From positions 992,001-1,056,000 of the forward strand of contig NZ_JAODBT010000001.1 in assembly GCF_027497995.1 (NCBI RefSeq): a stretch of 64,000 nucleotides of DNA. The letters are read 5' to 3'. Below, in pieces: positions 60,555 to 64,000 of the stretch. The stretch comes from Stenotrophomonas sp. Iso1 (GTDB taxonomy: Bacteria > Pseudomonadota > Gammaproteobacteria > Xanthomonadales > Xanthomonadaceae). The stretch's first letter is position 1; the number at the start of each line of letters is the position of its first letter. The position numbers were made by a program, and so were the translations under genes. The notes below the pieces were generated by a model. The model worked only from the letters and a program-made list of their open reading frames with translations. It was not told the origin of the DNA and did no database searches.

Positions 60555-61982
60555 ATGACCGCCAAACGTCCCCCGTTCACCCTGCCGACCAGGAAGCTGT
60601 TGTCCCTCAGCCTGGCCGGGCTGGTGTGTGGGGCGTGGTCGCCGGCACAGGCCCAGCAACTCAGCGTTGAACAGCTGCAGCAGCGTCTGGAGCGCCTGGA
60701 ACGGCTTGCCGGTGTCTCTGATGGCGCGCCGATTGAAGGTGCCGGCCTGGCCGATCTGGACCAGCGTCTGCGCATCCTTGAGCGCCGCTTGGAGTTGCAG
60801 GAAGAAGAGCGTGTCGCCAGCGCCAAAGCCGCGCCCAAGATCACCGTCGACCAGAAGGGTGCCTCGTTCAAATCCGGCGACGGCAACTACGAGCTGAAAC
60901 TGCGCGGTTTGTTGCAGGGCGATGCACGCGTGTTCATCGGCAACAGCAGCCAAAACGACACCTTCCTGCTGCGTACCGCACGGCCGACGCTGGAAGGCTC
61001 GCTGGGCAAGCTGGTGGCCTACCGCTTCACGCCGGAATTTGCCGGTGACAGCGCCAGCATCGTCGACGCGTACGCCGACCTGCGCTTCAACCCGGCGTAT
61101 ACGGTGCGCGTGGGTAAGTTCACTTCGCCAGTAGGGCTGGAGCGTTTGCAGTCGTCCGCCGCGCTGGTGGATGTGGAACGCGCGCTGGCCAGCGAACTGG
61201 CGCCCAACCGGGACCTCGGCGTGCAGCTGCAGGGTGAAGTGGCCAAGGGCAAATTCAGTTATGCACTGGGCGTGTTCAACGGTACGGTCGATGGTCGCGA
61301 TGCGGTGACCAGCAATCCGGACGATGACTTCGAGTACGCCGGCCGCGTGTTCTTCGAGCCCTTCAAGGGCAAGGAAAGTGTATGGGCCGGGTTGGGTTTC
61401 GGCCTGGGTGCAAGCGCGGGTGAAAAGCACGGCAGTGGCAGCAATTTCCTGCCGCGCTACCGCACGCCGGGGCAGGCGACGTTCTTCAGTTACCGCAGCG
61501 CGGTACTCGCCGATGGCGACACGCTGCGTTGGTCACCGCAGGGTTGGTTCTACCGCAATGGCTTCGGCCTGCAGGCTGAGTACATCGTCTCGCAACAGGA
61601 AGTTGCACGTGATGCGCGTCGCAAGGAGCTGGAACACCGTGCCTGGCAGACAACGGCCAGTTATGTACTGACCGGTGAAGATGCCAGCTATCGCGGGGTG
61701 ACGCCGTCACGCCCGTTCGGCATCAACGGTGGCTTGGGTGCGTTTGAACTCACCGCACGGTATGGCGAGTTGGATATCGACGATGCCGCGTTCCCGCTTT
61801 ACGCCGATCCGGCGACGTCCGCCTCGCATGTTCGCTCGTGGACAGTGGGCGCGAATTGGTACCTGACGGCCAACCTCAGGCTGGCGACCAATTACCTGCA
61901 AAGCAGCTTCGATGCTGCCGCCGGTGGCGCCAGGCTGCCGGATGAAAAAGCTGTTTTCTCACGCCTGCAAGTTTCCTTCTGA
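60555..61982 (+). CDS. OprO/OprP-like anion porin
   Basis: A 475-residue outer-membrane porin of the phosphate-selective family. ATG 60555 follows AGGAG. A signal peptide ends near AQAQQ. A coiled-coil segment (SVEQLQQRLERLERL then DLDQRLRILERRLELQEEE) precedes the barrel, as in OprO/OprP. Barrel strands include FLLRTARPTLEGSLG and YRFTPEFAGDSASIVDAYAD; it ends with a terminal Phe (RLQVSF). It is 12 nt before sbp, so a role in sulfate uptake is more likely here than phosphate. Confidence 0.9.
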   Translation: MTAKRPPFTLPTRKLLSLSLAGLVCGAWSPAQAQQLSVEQLQQRLERLERLAGVSDGAPIEGAGLADLDQRLRILERRLELQEEERVASAKAAPKITVDQKGASFKSGDGNYELKLRGLLQGDARVFIGNSSQNDTFLLRTARPTLEGSLGKLVAYRFTPEFAGDSASIVDAYADLRFNPAYTVRVGKFTSPVGLERLQSSAALVDVERALASELAPNRDLGVQLQGEVAKGKFSYALGVFNGTVDGRDAVTSNPDDDFEYAGRVFFEPFKGKESVWAGLGFGLGASAGEKHGSGSNFLPRYRTPGQATFFSYRSAVLADGDTLRWSPQGWFYRNGFGLQAEYIVSQQEVARDARRKELEHRAWQTTASYVLTGEDASYRGVTPSRPFGINGGLGAFELTARYGELDIDDAAFPLYADPATSASHVRSWTVGANWYLTANLRLATNYLQSSFDAAAGGARLPDEKAVFSRLQVSF

Positions 61983-61994
61983 CGGAGAGTCTTC

Positions 61995-63017
61995 GTGAAA
62001 CATTCCCTGATTTCCCGTACCGGCATTGCCGCGCTCGCCTTCCTGCTGACGGTGACCGCAGGCGCTGCCTTCGCGCGTGACATTCAACTGCTCAATGTGT
62101 CCTACGACCCAACCCGCGAGTTGTATCGCGACTTCAATGCCGCCTTCGCCAAGCACTGGAAGGAAACCAAGGGCGACAACGTCACCATTGAGACTTCCCA
62201 CGGTGGCTCGGGCAAGCAAGCGCGCGCGGTGATTGATGGCATTGAGGCCGATGTGGTGACGCTGGCGCTGGCCTACGACGTGGACGCTATCGCCGAAAAA
62301 GCCAAGTTGCTGCCTGACAATTGGGAAAGCCGTCTGCCGGACAACAGCGCGCCGTACACCTCGACCATTGTGTTCCTGGTGCGCAAGGGCAACCCGAAGG
62401 GCATCCGTGACTGGCCGGATCTGCTACGCAGTGGCGTGTCGGTGGTGACGCCCAACCCCAAAACCTCCGGCGGTGCGCGCTGGAATTACCTCGCGGCCTG
62501 GGCCTACGCCGACCACATCTTCAAGGGTGATCGCGACAAGGTGCTGAATTACATGCGCGCGCTGTTCCGCAATGTGCCGGTGCTGGATACCGGTGCGCGT
62601 GGCGCGACGACCACCTTCGTGCAGCGTGGCATCGGTGACGTGCTGTTGGCCTGGGAGAACGAGGCGTTCCTGGCGCAGGAAGAACTGGGCCCTGACAAGT
62701 TCGAGATCGTGGTGCCGCGCCAGTCGATTCTGGCCGAGCCGTCGGTGGCCCTGGTGGATCGCAACGTGGACCGACACGGTACCCGCGAAGTCGCGCAGGC
62801 CTATCTGCAGTATCTGTATTCGCCGGAAGGGCAGCGCATCGCCGCGCGTCACTACTACCGCCCACGCAGCCCCGAATATGCCGATCGCGCCGACATCGCG
62901 CGCTTCCCGCAGATACCGCTGGTGACCATTCGCCAGGCGTTCGGCTCGTGGGAGAAAGCACAGTCCGAGCATTTCGCCGACGGCGGCCTCTTCGATCAGA
63001 TCCAGGCGAGCAAGTAA
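61995..63017 (+). CDS. sbp: sulfate-binding periplasmic protein
   Basis: The substrate-binding part of the sulfate/thiosulfate ABC transporter. The 340-residue product has a signal peptide ending ...GAAFA and mature start [16 protein letters not shown], the family signature. [20 protein letters not shown] and [16 protein letters not shown] are the conserved ligand-region motifs. It lies between the porin and cysT. Confidence 0.97.
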   Translation: MKHSLISRTGIAALAFLLTVTAGAAFARDIQLLNVSYDPTRELYRDFNAAFAKHWKETKGDNVTIETSHGGSGKQARAVIDGIEADVVTLALAYDVDAIAEKAKLLPDNWESRLPDNSAPYTSTIVFLVRKGNPKGIRDWPDLLRSGVSVVTPNPKTSGGARWNYLAAWAYADHIFKGDRDKVLNYMRALFRNVPVLDTGARGATTTFVQRGIGDVLLAWENEAFLAQEELGPDKFEIVVPRQSILAEPSVALVDRNVDRHGTREVAQAYLQYLYSPEGQRIAARHYYRPRSPEYADRADIARFPQIPLVTIRQAFGSWEKAQSEHFADGGLFDQIQASK

Positions 63018-63020
63018 GCG

Positions 63021-63878
63021 GTGAGTACAAGCGCTGACGTAGTACTGCCGCGTAAGCGGCGCCAACGCCGGGTTCTGCCCGGCTTTGGTCTTGGCATGGG
63101 TATCACTCTGCTCTGGTTGGGGTTGATCGTCTTGATCCCGCTGGCTGGCGTGTTCCTTAAGGCGGCTGGATTGGGCATCGGCGGCATCTGGCAGATATGG
63201 ACCGAGCCGCGTGTGCTCGCTGCATTGCGGCTGAGCTTCGGTACCGCATTTGCGGCGGCTGCATTCAATACGGTGATGGGCACCTGGGTGGCCTGGGTGT
63301 TCGTGCGCTATCGGTTTCCCGGTCGGCGCTTGTTCGACGCGATGATCGACCTGCCATTCGCCTTGCCGACCGCCGTGGCCGGCATCGCGCTGACGGCGCT
63401 GTACGGTGGTCAGGGTTGGGTAGGGCGCTGGTTGGAACCGTTGGGGTTGAAGATCGCCTACACCCCGTTGGGCATCGTTGTCGCGCTGGTATTTGTGGGC
63501 CTGCCGTTCGTGGTGCGCATCGTGCAGCCCGTATTGGCTGAGGCCGAGCGCGAGTGGGAAGAAGCCTCGGCAACGCTGGGCGCCAGCCGCCTGCAGACCA
63601 TCGTTCGCGTGGTCGTGCCGACATTGTGGCCGGCGATGTTGACCGGCTTTGCGTTGGCCTTTGCGCGCGGCGTTGGCGAGTACGGCTCGGTCATTTTCAT
63701 TGCAGGCAATCTGCCCAACGTCACCGAGATTGCGCCACTGCTGATCACCATTCGTTTGGAAGAATTTGATTACGCGGGTGCCACGGCCATCGCCGGCGCG
63801 ATGCTGCTGCTGTCGTTCGTGGTGTTGCTGCTGGTCAACAGTTTGCAGGCATGGCTGCAGCGCCGGGGCGCGCGATGA
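63021..63878 (+). CDS. cysT: sulfate ABC transporter permease CysT
   Basis: An inner-membrane permease subunit for sulfate/thiosulfate. The 285-residue product starts at GTG 63021, 3 nt after the sbp stop. Six spans are visible, with the EAA coupling loop (EREWEEASATLGASRLQTI) facing the ATPase. Its stop overlaps the cysW start by ATGA. Also called cysU. Confidence 0.96.
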   Translation: MSTSADVVLPRKRRQRRVLPGFGLGMGITLLWLGLIVLIPLAGVFLKAAGLGIGGIWQIWTEPRVLAALRLSFGTAFAAAAFNTVMGTWVAWVFVRYRFPGRRLFDAMIDLPFALPTAVAGIALTALYGGQGWVGRWLEPLGLKIAYTPLGIVVALVFVGLPFVVRIVQPVLAEAEREWEEASATLGASRLQTIVRVVVPTLWPAMLTGFALAFARGVGEYGSVIFIAGNLPNVTEIAPLLITIRLEEFDYAGATAIAGAMLLLSFVVLLLVNSLQAWLQRRGAR

Positions 63879-64000
63879 ACGAACACGTTTTGGAGCTGCC
63901 GGTGTTGCCAAAGAAGAACACGGCCGTGCGCGCGCGTCAGCGTGTGACCAGTGAGCCGGGTTGGGTGCAGGTGCTATTGATTCTCGGCGCGCTGGGTTTC
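63875..64000 (+). CDS. cysW: sulfate ABC transporter permease CysW, N-terminal part (partial)
   Basis: The first 42 codons (MNEHVLELPVLPKKNTAVRA...) are in view and run off the window edge. The start overlaps the cysT stop. The identity follows from operon order sbp-cysT-cysW; the visible basic N-terminus and first hydrophobic stretch (VQVLLILGALGF) fit. Confidence 0.85.
   Translation, partial: MNEHVLELPVLPKKNTAVRARQRVTSEPGWVQVLLILGALGF

Overview
The window is a chromosomal segment of a high-GC gammaproteobacterium of the Xanthomonadaceae (Lysobacteraceae), probably close to Stenotrophomonas or Pseudoxanthomonas. The evidence is the xanthomonad-type ribosomal, RNA polymerase and outer-membrane proteins, the xanthomonad-like mix of neighbouring genes, and REP-like stem-loops. 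The genus call is inference from recognised protein families. I see no rRNA, tRNA, intact insertion sequence, prophage or CRISPR array.

Layout. (1) 1-32641 is the core information-processing supercluster, all on +: the end of rplA, rplJ-rplL-rpoB-rpoC; the str operon rpsL-rpsG-fusA-tuf; a secreted M14-type metallopeptidase gene between tuf and rpsJ; the S10, spc and alpha operons from rpsJ to rplQ, with secY, rpoA and a final intrinsic terminator. Genes are mostly 5-18 nt apart or overlap. Almost every internal spacer longer than about 45 nt holds one or more near-perfect stem-loops, often with GNRA tetraloops. (2) 32725-39675 is mixed housekeeping: dsbB, class II DAHP synthase, typA with a DUF2127-like gene (both -), ppiB, mdh and a RluA-type pseudouridine synthase. 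(3) 39697-39834 is a 46-bp inverted repeat, followed by prpE and a small unknown gene. (4) 42560-47959 is the most interesting accessory locus: a histidine kinase and OmpR-type response regulator on -, divergent from an exported MsrB, a DipZ-type CcdA/TlpA electron conduit and an exported MsrA on +. (5) 48070-60391 holds a glutathione transferase, a SleB-like wall hydrolase, FadH, an LTA-synthase-family membrane sulfatase, a YczE-like membrane protein, a quinone-reductase-like enzyme, an OprF/OmpA protein, an RsuA-type pseudouridine synthase between two small exported proteins that share a C-terminal motif, and kbl. (6) 60555-64000 is a sulfate-uptake operon: OprO/OprP-like porin, sbp, cysT and the start of cysW.

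How the parts work together. Region 1 supplies ribosome, RNA polymerase, elongation factors and the Sec channel. In region 4 electrons would pass from a cytoplasmic donor through the DipZ membrane domain to its outward thioredoxin domain, and then to MsrB and MsrA. Both repair enzymes lack an obvious resolving cysteine, so direct reduction by DipZ is likely, and the adjacent two-component system is the natural candidate regulator. Region 6 combines an outer-membrane anion pore, a periplasmic binding protein and an inner-membrane permease for sulfate.
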